From assembly GCA_001692895.1 (NCBI GenBank), contig KV748178.1, positions 4,078,536 through 4,142,535 of the forward strand: 64,000 bases of DNA. The letters are read 5' to 3'. Made by a program: the position numbers and the translations under genes. Positions 47,263 through 56,180 of this stretch are shown here, piece by piece; positions within the stretch are counted from its first letter, which is position 1, and each line of letters begins with the position of its first letter. The notes below the pieces were generated by a model. It ran no database searches, had not been told where the DNA came from, and saw only the letters and a program-made list of their open reading frames with translations. This DNA is from Cenococcum geophilum 1.58. Lineage: Eukaryota; Ascomycota; Dothideomycetes; Gloniales; Gloniaceae.

Positions 47263-48490
47263 CTAAAGCTAATATATTAACCCAAAGGGAATAAAATATA
47301 GAACCCTAGGATAAGCTAAAGACCCAATACTAGATACGCGCCGTCCTTTACTTTAAATAGCTTAACCTATAGATTTTTAAAGAACTAGACTCCAAATAGA
47401 ATAAGTTAGCACCCTTAAAAGAAGAAGTCTTAGACGAACTAATAGGGCTAATTAACCGCATTCTAACTATAAACCGTACGGCTAACTTCTTAAAAGCCCT
47501 CTATAACTAAGCTATAAAAGGTAACCCTAATTTAAAAATAGAAGAAGGACTACTTTTATACTAAAAACGGCTTATAGTCCCAAATATTAATAACCTATAA
47601 ATAGAGCTAACCTGTAAAGCCTACTATTAAGTCTCTATAGTATACCCTAGTTAAAATAAGACCTACTAACTCCTAGCGCCCTATTACTACTAGTAAAGAC
47701 TTCTATCTAATATAGAACGATTTATTAAAAACTACTACGCCTATAAACGCGTAGATACTCCTAAGGATTAAACCCCTAGGTGGTTATAACTACTACCTAT
47801 TCTAGAACGCCCTTAGCAATATATTATAATAGACTTTAAGTTATTTCTAAAGAACGCCCATGGCTATAATGCGGCCTTTATAGTGATTAACCGGCTATAT
47901 AAGCAATCCGTCTCCCTCCCTTATTTTAAGACCATAACTACAAAGGATATAGCCCGCCTTTACGTTAACAATATCTATTAATTCTACGGTGCCCCTAAAT
48001 TAATTATTTTTAACCATAGTCCCTAGTTTATATTAGATTTCTAGAATAAACTCTACTATTTTCTTAAAATTAAGATTAAACTCTCTACTATATTTTACCC
48101 TTAAATAGACGGCTAAACCAAGATTATAAACTAGTATCTTAACTAGTAACTACGCCCCTTTATAAACTACTATTAGGATAACTAGTTGGAATTACTACCT
48201 ATAATAGACTACGCGCAGCTTATACTCCCCTATAATAGTATAGGGATATCGCCATTTAAACTGCTTAACGGGTATACACCCTAAATGTCCTTTAATTGGG
48301 ATAGGCCTACTAAACCTACTATAGCTCGCGAACGCCTTAGCTATAAAGAGGCCTAGGTATTTACTAAGAGAATATACAAAGCCTAGAAGACCGCCTAAAT
48401 AATTATAAAAAAGGTATAAGAGAAGAAGAAATCATGATTTTATTAATAAGCCCTACCAAAACACCTTAATATTGCGATGCCAACGAAATA

Positions 48491-48746
48491 TGTAAGGCAG
48501 TATTGCCAGGGTGTACGGTAGGGAGTAGGCAAGCCGAGCATGAGTCACATAGGGAGTCGATAGAAGAGGACGATATGGTAAAGAGTAGGCAATAGCCTCG
48601 TACGGAGACGAACCGATGGGGGAGGAAGGAGGCTGCAAGCCCGAGGAGCTTATAAGGGGTGGCCAAGGCCTAGCCGAAGGCTAGCCTTGGCAGCCCCTGA
48701 GAGCCCCCGGGATGTAGCCAAGTAAGGGACCAAAAGTACCCTTACA
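48491..48746. repeat. Solo LTR (256 bp) with AAATA duplication
   Basis: Runs from TGTAAGGCAGTATTGCC to GTACCCTTACA and is flanked by AAATA at 48486-48490 and 48747-48751. It is in the opposite orientation to its relative at 39226-39482. Its open frames are by-products of its GC-rich composition. Confidence 0.88.
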
Positions 48747-48751
48747 AAATA

Positions 48752-49908
48752 CTACCTAAGGCCACCACTACAAAAACACTAAATATTTTTTAAGGAAGTT
48801 AGGCAAGAAGTCGTAATATATATAACGTTATAGCTATACGTTCCTGTCCTTCCTCTATTAACTAGCTACTAATTATATAGGAAAAGCCTTTATTAGAGTC
48901 CTCCCCTAAATTCTCCCCATCTATACGATTTATATACGTCCTTAACGTTAATAAGGATAAACTAGTAAAGGATTAGCTTAAGGTTATAAGGGAGGATGTG
49001 TTATATACATTAAATAAAGTAGATTAGGTACTACAGGTAATTAAACGGTTTAATTAGCGATTATTTAATATAGAGGCGCGTTTAAAGGTAGTAGAGGAGG
49101 GCTTAAGGATAAACGCTATAGTAAAAGCCTAATTAGCTTTAGAGTTTTAATATTAGGCGCAAGGAAGTAGAGGATTAAAAATAGTTACCTAATCGTTGCC
49201 TACTAAATAAAAGTCGTTAAAGCACTATAGGTATAAAGGAAGCCTATAAACCTCGCATTCGTATACTATTCGCCTTATCTTTACTATAAGCTTCCTTGCA
49301 TTTTTCCATCTATATATCTAGCACGTTAGTAAACTTTTATAGCCTTATTTCTTTGTATAGCTCTTAATATAGCGGTAGGTTCGCGTTTTACACCATTAAA
49401 TTATAGGTAGTAGGGTTTTAGCAGTAACGTAGGTGCTCTTTTAATTTGTTTTAATATTTTTATAACTAGGCCCAATACTAGGTTTATATTGCTTATAATT
49501 TAGTAATATTAAATAAAGAAGACGCTTAGTATCTTCCTTATTTATGCCTATCTACTAACTGCCTATAATAATAAAGTTCTATACTAGTTTTATGCGGAAG
49601 CGGCGATAGGTTTAAAGGAAGGGTTTGCTTAACGTTTAAAAGATATTCTTGCTAATAATATAGGCGTTAATTATAGCTATATTAAGCGCCTAAAAGAATA
49701 AGGGCATCTAGGTGCGTATAGTAGTAATTTGGGTAGTATAGTAGCTTTAAAGTTAATTATAGATATTAATACCGCCTATTTAGTTATTATAGTTAATAGA
49801 AAGTCTAGGAAGCGTTAACTTCTTAATTAATTATTGCCCTAAATATTAGCTACTAGCTTCTTAAAAAAGGAATTATATACTTATAGCCGGCGGCGATTAA
49901 CTTTATTA
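48752..49908. other. Unidentified RIPed repeat
   Basis: TA-rich DNA following gypsy relic 3. It may include the last part of that element. Coding-like pieces are visible, but no domain is recognised. Confidence 0.35.
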
Positions 49909-49913
49909 ATATC

Positions 49914-50334
49914 TGTAACGGAGCCTTGTAGTAAGAACTACGGTGGACTCGTTAATGGGCTAGGTATGTAGGTATTGCAAGTAAGTCAACAACGTAACAA
50001 GAACTGGTGGAGTGGTTGCCCAACAGATTAACTCCAATTGTATTCTAAGAATCACTACAAGGAAAGAACTATCTAGGTAGGGACTAAGGGTCCTTAAATA
50101 CACAACCGTACTCCTAAGAAAGTTGTTGCTCTGTCTGCTCTGTCTGCTCTGTTCGCTCTGCTATAGATCTCGCAGATTACACAGATTACACAGATTATAT
50201 CACGTGACTCTGCTTACTATTCCTCGTCATATGGTTCCACGGGTTCCATCCTGGACCGTGCTTGTATTAACTAACTAGCTTCTTCCGACTCCTTTCCAAG
50301 TAGTCGTAACATTGTACTTAAAGCGTCTGTAACA
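49914..50334. repeat. Solo LTR (421 bp) with ATATC duplication
   Basis: Runs from TGTAACGGAGCC to GCGTCTGTAACA and is flanked by ATATC at 49909-49913 and 50335-50339. Same family as the 5' LTR of gypsy relic 2 (34005-34424). It has short internal microsatellites: TCTGCTCTG units near 50126-50160 and ACAGATT units near 50175-50195. It is clearly less RIPed than the 34005 copy. Confidence 0.9.
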
Positions 50335-50339
50335 ATATC

Positions 50340-51757
50340 CTTATTACCATATAAGTAAGCTATTATTAAAAACCGTACTAAATTCTTATCCTGCTATATA
50401 ACCGAAAGCACTAGATTAGCTACGCTAATAACTATTTCTGTAATAAAGTTAAATGGTAGCCTTGCCTTCCTTTTATTGGCTCTTTTATGTACCTCTAGAT
50501 AGTTCTTTAAGTTTAATTAAACTGTGCTAGCTATAGCAATTTTAAGCCGCTAAAGCACCTAGAGCAATAGAATACTTATAAAGTAGTTATCTAAAAATAG
50601 GCAGAATTAACGGGCCTAAAGAGAAAGCTATTAAGTAAGGTAGAGGACGCACTCGGAGGTCTTTAAGAGGACAATATCTTAGTAATCTATTTAAGGAGGA
50701 AGCCTAAAAAAGTAGCTAAGTAAGGTAAATATAAAGCTATAGCAATCTCTATATTAACAAAGACTTATTATTTTAAAGCCTTTAGGTACTGGCTTACTAG
50801 GCAATTTAATTATAGCCGTAAATTGTCTAGTAAACCTTACTATTATTTTATTAAAACTAACTATAGATCTAGGTATAATGTACTTTCTAAATGCCTTACC
50901 TAAAAGAATTGTTAACGGCTTAATTTTCTTAAAGATCTGGCGTTTAATGCCTTTTAGTGGAGGCGGTAATATATATAAAAAAAGTGCTTAACTTGCTCCT
51001 ATTTTTTCTAGCCTATAAATAAGCTAATTAGGTACTAAGGATATTTAAGATCTATTACCCAAAAGTCTCGCACTTAAGGAGCTTTAAAGACGCCTATATA
51101 GATAATAAGTCCTACCTAAATTATTAACTCGCTAGTAGAGGTCTCCTTTTATACCCGTAATTATCTACTAGCATATTGTCCTAATTAGTAATATCTACTG
51201 GCGTTTTTAGAGGCTATATAAAGGTTCGTGTTAATTATAAGCTTTTTAAATATACTAATACTAAAGAATAATAGAAATACTTAAATCGGCAGGTTCTATT
51301 TAAATTTATACCTATTAAACGTTATACTAATCTAATCTGCTAGTATACAGTAAGCAGAGCGCTTAGTATCCTTATTTTAAGCGGAAAGATTAACAGTTTT
51401 AATACCCGCGCTAAAGCTGTAAATAGGCTCACTAGCACGCCAAGCGGCGAATATTAACCCCTTAGGAAGATTAATAACTTTAAGGTTTGGTTTAGGAACG
51501 GCAGCTATAGGCTCCTATATAGTAGGTACGGCAAAAAGGCCTATTCTTATAACTTCTTTAGCTAATAGCTCTGGTAATTTAGTCTTATCTACCTTATCTA
51601 CCTTATCCTTAGCAGTCTTACTATAAGCCTTAAAACTAGCTCCTACTTTATCCTTAATATCCTCCACCTAGGTACTCGGCCGAGCCTCCTCTTAAATATC
51701 CTTACTTAGCGCCGCCACCTGCTGTATAAGTATTGGAGCTACTAAAGCCTCTAGAGG
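50340..51757 (+). other. Unidentified RIPed coding-like block
   Basis: One plus-strand frame is partly readable. It includes a basic stretch near 50695-50730 reminiscent of an AT-hook (family RGRPRKK) and a proline- and tyrosine-rich part near 51550-51760. The block continues across the solo LTR at 51763-51987. No transposon family is recognised; it is probably a degraded mobile-element gene. Confidence 0.35.
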
Positions 51758-51762
51758 CTATA

Positions 51763-51987
51763 TGTAACCGACTACCGGTACTGTGCTAAGACATATAACT
51801 GCAGCCTGGAAGGCTCCATAGCACTACCCTCGTATATCTCGCATACCTCGTATATAGCTCAAATGAGTCAAAGATCAAGTCATAGACCCTACTGTCAGGG
51901 CTCTACTTTTGTGTATATATTTCACCTGATTTCCATAGATTTACAATTAAGTCGTTCACTCAATTCTCCTATACTGCAAAGCTTACA
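51763..51987. repeat. Solo LTR (225 bp) with CTATA duplication
   Basis: Runs from TGTAACCGACTACCGG to GCAAAGCTTACA and is flanked by CTATA at 51758-51762 and 51988-51992. Same family as 47048-47262. Confidence 0.88.
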
Positions 51988-51992
51988 CTATA

Positions 51993-52444
51993 TAACTCCC
52001 ATCGCAAAGCTATTATATATATACTGTGTTGCCTAAAAGGATTGTAAATAAGACTCCTACGCTTAAGGTGCTTTTAGAGGCTTTATAGGCTTTGGAGCTT
52101 TTAAAGCTTTTAAGGCCTTAGGAGGCTTCGGAGCTAAAGACGCACGACGTTTTCTAGGTAGTATAAGGACGATATCTTGCTAAGGGTTTAATTAAATAGG
52201 CAGCAATAATATTGAAGCTTTTTAATTAACTATACTACTAAATATTCTATACAGGCTTCCTAGCTACGTCGCTGCTGCTTACCGCAATATTTAATTAGGC
52301 GCGGATAATGCGTCTATACCCCTACCGCCGAGCAATCGCATTAACCAAGTCTTTAACACTAAGCTATATACGGTATAGAGCCTTTAGATTGGCTTAAGAG
52401 GCGTGTATATACGAAAAGTGCAAGAAATCGTGCCATACAATGGG
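51993..52444. other. RIPed repeat remnant
   Basis: Continuation of the unidentified block after the solo LTR. It contains a repetitive GGAGCTTTTAAAGC-type stretch at about 52080-52140. No gene is seen. Confidence 0.35.
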
Positions 52445-52727
52445 ATTAGCAATATTAATCTTTACGCGGTTAGTTAGCGCTATTTTATATAGTAGGTATA
52501 ATAGCAGACGTACTACCGCGATTAAGGATTATATAGGGAGGACTTTTCTATATATACTTAGGCCCCTAATAACCCTAATTACCCTATAGTCGGCGTTAAT
52601 TAGCAGCTCGATTAACGGGCGGCCCTTAATACGCGTATATCCACAGCTTGGCGCTCGTGGCGCTGCGGATATACGCGAATATCCTATAGGTGGCTAGCTA
52701 AACACGTGATTTTTTCGCTGACCAAGG
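52445..52727. repeat. Dispersed repeat copy B
   Basis: Copy of 34798-35085, less RIPed. It contains an inverted repeat at about 52631-52677 (CGCGTATATCC ... GGATATACGCG, with an inner GGCGC...GCGCC-like part). It lies close to the broken end of the glucanase relic and may be what truncated it. Weak similarity between the two loci may run on to about 52770. Confidence 0.75.
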
Positions 52728-52879
52728 ATCAGCCGGGCCTTGAATACCATTAGATGTGTAGTTACGCACCATCTTAGTAGTGCATTTAATTAAGGAAGTT
52801 ATTTGTTTACATTTGGACACCAAAGTTTTAATGTTCTTAACCCCTCGCACGGGCCGCAAAATATAGCACCTGTCTATAC

Positions 52880-53440
52880 AAGGGATAGACGGTGGCAAGG
52901 CCATTAGATGGCATTCTCGCAACATGTTAAGTACCGCCCGAAGTATTCGTTAAAGTCAAGGAAACCGGCTTGCTGACAAAATCGACGTAGCTGGTATTGG
53001 CAAATAATTGAGCACCGTTGTACGTGAATTCACAAAAAGCCCACGAGATATTGATATCCGGATCGCTGTAGTTAGTAACAGATGGCTCAGTTAATGCCAG
53101 TCCTAGGTTAACAAGGAAGGCGAGTGGCTCATCAATCGAGAATCAAATTCTTCCTCCTGCAATCTTCGGAATTGTTACTGTAACAGTTAAGCTAAAAGCT
53201 CCTAGCGGGATGGCGCAATTGACTGAGAGGGGAGCACATGTTGAAGAAGGCGACTGCAGGTAATACAATATCCTGCCATCGGACTGCAGTAAAACAGGTG
53301 CGTTGTTATCATTAAGAGCTAGACCTGTAGCGTATGCGAATACCGTGTTTGATGAAGTGTGATTCTTGAGAGCGATATTCAACGAACCCGGAGGAGCATT
53401 CAACGTCTGTTGGGTACCGCTATGAGCTCCGCACCCAGAT
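52880..53440 (-). pseudogene. GH64 beta-1,3-glucanase fragment (RIP-type stops)
   Basis: Host-gene relic of a GH64 (thaumatin-like) endo-beta-1,3-glucanase, an enzyme that cuts beta-1,3-glucan of cell walls. The minus-strand frame contains PPGSLNIALKNHTSSNTVFA, YATGLALND, VNCAIPLGA and TVTVTIPKIAGGRI, then a TGA where the family has Trp (GGRIWFSID). It continues FSIDEPLAFL, EPSVTNYSDPDINISWAFCE and YVDFVSKPVSLTLTNTSGGT, then a TAA (52927-52929) where the family has Gln, and finally HVARMPSNGL. The C-terminal half, with most of the catalytic cleft, is missing towards the repeat at 52727. Both stops are C:G-to-T:A changes, as RIP would make. The N-terminus is not clear; no signal peptide is evident. 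Confidence 0.8.
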
Positions 53441-53790
53441 TGGAAAGACGGAGTACGGTCTTGTGATGGTGCCGGATGCGGCTGCTTCGCCGGTGAGTCC
53501 TAGTTGGGAAAGACTTTATGTATAAATTTCTTCATTATGCGTGTTAGAAATAACGATCACGGTTGAAATTGTTTGGAGTTGATGAAAGCAAGAAGTGGTA
53601 AAAACAGGAAAGCATCTAGATGAAAGACGGTGACGTAGACTCCACATGCCGAGGCTAAGGTTAGATTAGGGTAAATTCCAAGCTTCCTGAACTTGTCATT
53701 GGTGAACAGAATGGAGTTGTGGAAGATAGAAGATGAATCCAATAGAGCTACTGCTTAGAGGAAGCTATAACTCGGAGTCCATTTCCGAAG
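53441..53790. other. Intergenic region
   Basis: About 350 bp of near-normal composition between the glucanase relic and the 3' end of the methyltransferase gene. An open frame of 61 codons (53557-53742, minus) has no recognisable features and is probably chance. Confidence 0.45.
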
Positions 53791-55376
53791 TTACTCAATA
53801 TCAGTCGCGCTCTCTAACGGCTTCTGCGCCCAGAAGATGTCTCTGAAATCAAATCGTTTTAGCAGGTATCGTAGTATTCGAGTAAGAGAAAGATTAAAGA
53901 TTCCCGACTTACATGGGAATATATATATGGATCTATTTTTGATATCAGCTCACTTCCGGAGTCCCACAGCTTCGACAGACTTTACTTACTTTAGGGTTAA
54001 AAATATCATTGCGAACCTGTGTGATGAATGTATCAAATTCCTCCTGCGACTTTCCCAATATTTGCATAAGCATCTTTTGACTAACACCCCTCAAATTGTC
54101 CGCAAGATCCTTCGCAATCATGGTTCCCATCTTCTTTTCTTTGCGTCCCTTTGGCCATGGACCAATCGGCCACTTACTATATGATTCTTCCGTCTTGACG
54201 AACCCCGTCTTCCTCAGTCTCTCTATATGCTTGAAGCTTGCTAACGTATCAATCCCAACCTTTTTTGCCGCGTCGTATATCTCATAGCTCCACTTCATAA
54301 GTGGTGTATCTTTTGTTGCCGTACCATCATCACATTCAATGGGAAAATGAAGCTCCTGCAATTCAAGCCATCCACCAGGTGTGAGATTTTCAAATGCCTG
54401 CTCGATAAACCGATCCCAGTCACGTATGCCGCTTGTAATTGATCGAGTATGTATGTAATCAAATTTGCGGTCGAAGGCCCAGTCCTTCCCGGCATCGTCA
54501 ACCATGAAACTGCAGTTCGGTGGAACTTTGCTTGGCTGAATGGGTGAGAGGTCGGTGCCAAGAACTTCGCAGTTGGGATGGGTATCGGCGAAGTCAATAG
54601 CCCAGGCTATACTTTTATTAACTTCGCATTTTAAGAGAACGAATAAGGAGTAACTAACCACCGGTCCCACAACCAATATCCAAGACATTTTTGAGTTTAT
54701 CCTTCTCTAAAGGTGAAAGGTAGAGGCCCCCGTTGAAGACAATATACCAAATTCGATGTTGCAATTCTTTCAAAGACATCAGATACACATTGTCAAGACG
54801 GAGTTGAAGTATTTTATACCAAGTCGATTGATCTCTTCCTACAAAGTGCAAAGCGTTAGCTTTTAAGGGAACAAAAAGTTCGAATGGTGTCTCTACCTCA
54901 TCATTCGGCAGGAAATAATCTAATTAGGTCATATTAGCATGACTCTATGACCATACAGTGGTCGATTATTGTCCCGCCTACTTGCCGACTCGAATCCATG
55001 GTATCTCCTGCCCATCTCCCAATTACCCGCCACTACAGACGCAGCTATTGACGTTGATACGCTTTTAACAGCCAATGGTGAGCTTGCTTTATAGCCTGAA
55101 AGGACGAGTTCGAACGTACGAAGAATCATCGTCATCCAGTGCGGAGTCTGTCTCATACTTTACACTAATTTCAGCGACAAAACCAGGGGGGGCACGGGGT
55201 GATGAGCATACGTCAACTTCAAGCTCGGTTCCTACGAGGTGCGACGGATCTATTAAGCTATGCTCTGCGGTCAATTGGTTGCGCTCGGCATCCAGACGGT
55301 CTTCCACTGCGGCAGACTGAGCCGCGGCAATGGTTTGGGAGATAGCCTGGGCGTCTGGGGTAGCATGATCAGTCAT
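53791..55376 (-). CDS. SAM-dependent methyltransferase (LaeA/TAM-like)
   Basis: Class I SAM-dependent methyltransferase of the large fungal LaeA/UMTA-like family; the substrate is unknown. Six exons are inferred: 55376-55106, 55044-54982, 54919-54659, 54606-53990, 53932-53913 (20 nt) and 53842-53791. They total 1,284 nt and give 427 residues. The start MTDHATPDAQ is followed by the family's acidic block ETDSALDDDDSSY, then GRRYHGF and YFLPNDE. The SAM-binding motif VLDIGCGTG spans intron 4, then come AIDFADTHP, LGTDLSPIQP and FDYIHTR, a LTPGGWLELQE block, and a C-terminus NPKIHIYIPIDIFWAQKP that matches the family only after the last two introns are removed. Introns 2-6 have ordinary GT...AG borders. 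Intron 1 (55045-55105) has a weak donor (GTCCTT). The stretch just after NDE is about 25 residues longer than usual and could hide an unrecognised intron. There is no RIP. The neighbouring glucanase relic and repeats give no functional context. Confidence 0.87.
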
Positions 55377-55916
55377 GTCGTAGAGGTGGGAACGAAGAGG
55401 GAATCTAGACGAACAATTATTGAGAGGGTGGTAAGTGAAGAGGGTGCAAGATAAGGCTCGAACAAGATAAGGGTCGAAGTGAATGCCCTCACCAAGAGAC
55501 GGTCAATAGTTGTCTCGTTCCCAGACCTTCTTGCCAAGGCTTACCTTGCCAAGACGCTAGCCGCTTTTGGCAAGACCTTCGTTAGAAGGTCTGGTACACG
55601 GTTCGGATTTTTGTTAGTCCCACGCGGGGTATTTAGGCCTATATACACCTACTTTAAGCCAAATTATCTCAGCTTCTACAGCTCCCTAGGCTATTCCTGA
55701 TGGCCAGAATTACCAAATCAAACCTGGCGAAGAAGACTACGTTGCCCGATTTGCCCGATTCCAATTCATTGTCTCATTATTACGCCCGACGACCCTAAGT
55801 CGTAGCAGCCGTACCCCTCCCACCGCCCTCTTCTTACTGCAGCTAGAGTACCTAAACTAATAAGCTAGCTTTAAATAATAATTAAGGACTGCTAGTAGGT
55901 ATAGATTTGCTTCGTA
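55377..55916. other. Methyltransferase upstream region with hairpin
   Basis: Promoter side of the methyltransferase gene, of near-normal composition up to about 55850. It contains an imperfect palindrome at 55520-55593, starting CCAGACCTTCTTGCCAA and ending AGAAGGTCTGG with an internal TTGGCAAGACC. No gene is seen. Confidence 0.5.
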
Positions 55917-56180
55917 GAAGGGGGTAAGCTTTAGGTAGAGCCTTGTGCAGAGCTTCTNCAGAGCCTCGTGTAGAGCTTCGTGCAAAGCTTTATGCAGAGC
56001 TTCGTGCAGAGCTTCGTGCAGAGCTTCGTGCAGAGCTTCTGCAGAGCCTCGTGCAGAGCTTCGTATAGAGCCTCGTGTAGAGCTTTGTGCAGAGCTTCGT
56101 GTAGAGCTTTATATAGAGCTTCGNGCAGAGCTTCGTGTAGAGCTTTGTGCAGAGCCTCGTGCAGAGCCTTATATAGGGCT
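55917..56180 (+). repeat. 12-bp minisatellite, about 20 units
   Basis: Tandem units of consensus CAGAGCTTCGTG with occasional CCTCGTG, TTTATATA or shortened variants. Because the unit is 12 bp and stop-free, several frames stay open (QSFV, RASC and AELR repeats). These frames are artefacts of the repeat. There are two ambiguous bases (55959, 56124). Confidence 0.88.

Larger units (their letters stand above)
36850..48485 (+). mobile_element. Ty3/gypsy LTR retrotransposon relic 3 (host of nested insertions)
   Basis: Plus-strand gypsy element split by younger insertions. The gag start is before 37242. After the copia-like insertion it resumes at 43564 with the rest of gag (to about 44550), a protease region (about 44590-45000) and reverse transcriptase (about 45500-46450, recognisable YLDD-type block near 46290). 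This is interrupted by a solo LTR at 45759-45951. RNase H follows (about 46700-47040), then another solo LTR and integrase (about 47600-48400). It is heavily broken by dozens of stops and RIPed. LTRs were not delimited. It is the oldest element of this stack, since everything else is inserted into it. Confidence 0.75.

Noticed and set aside
48453-48666. Overlapping minus-strand open frames in the GC-rich repeat
   Set aside because: They lie in a solo LTR and repeat the translation seen at its relative near 39307; not genes.
53557-53742. Minus-strand frame of 61 codons between the glucanase relic and methyltransferase
   Set aside because: No domain, no support for a start, and it lies where a promoter or UTR is expected.
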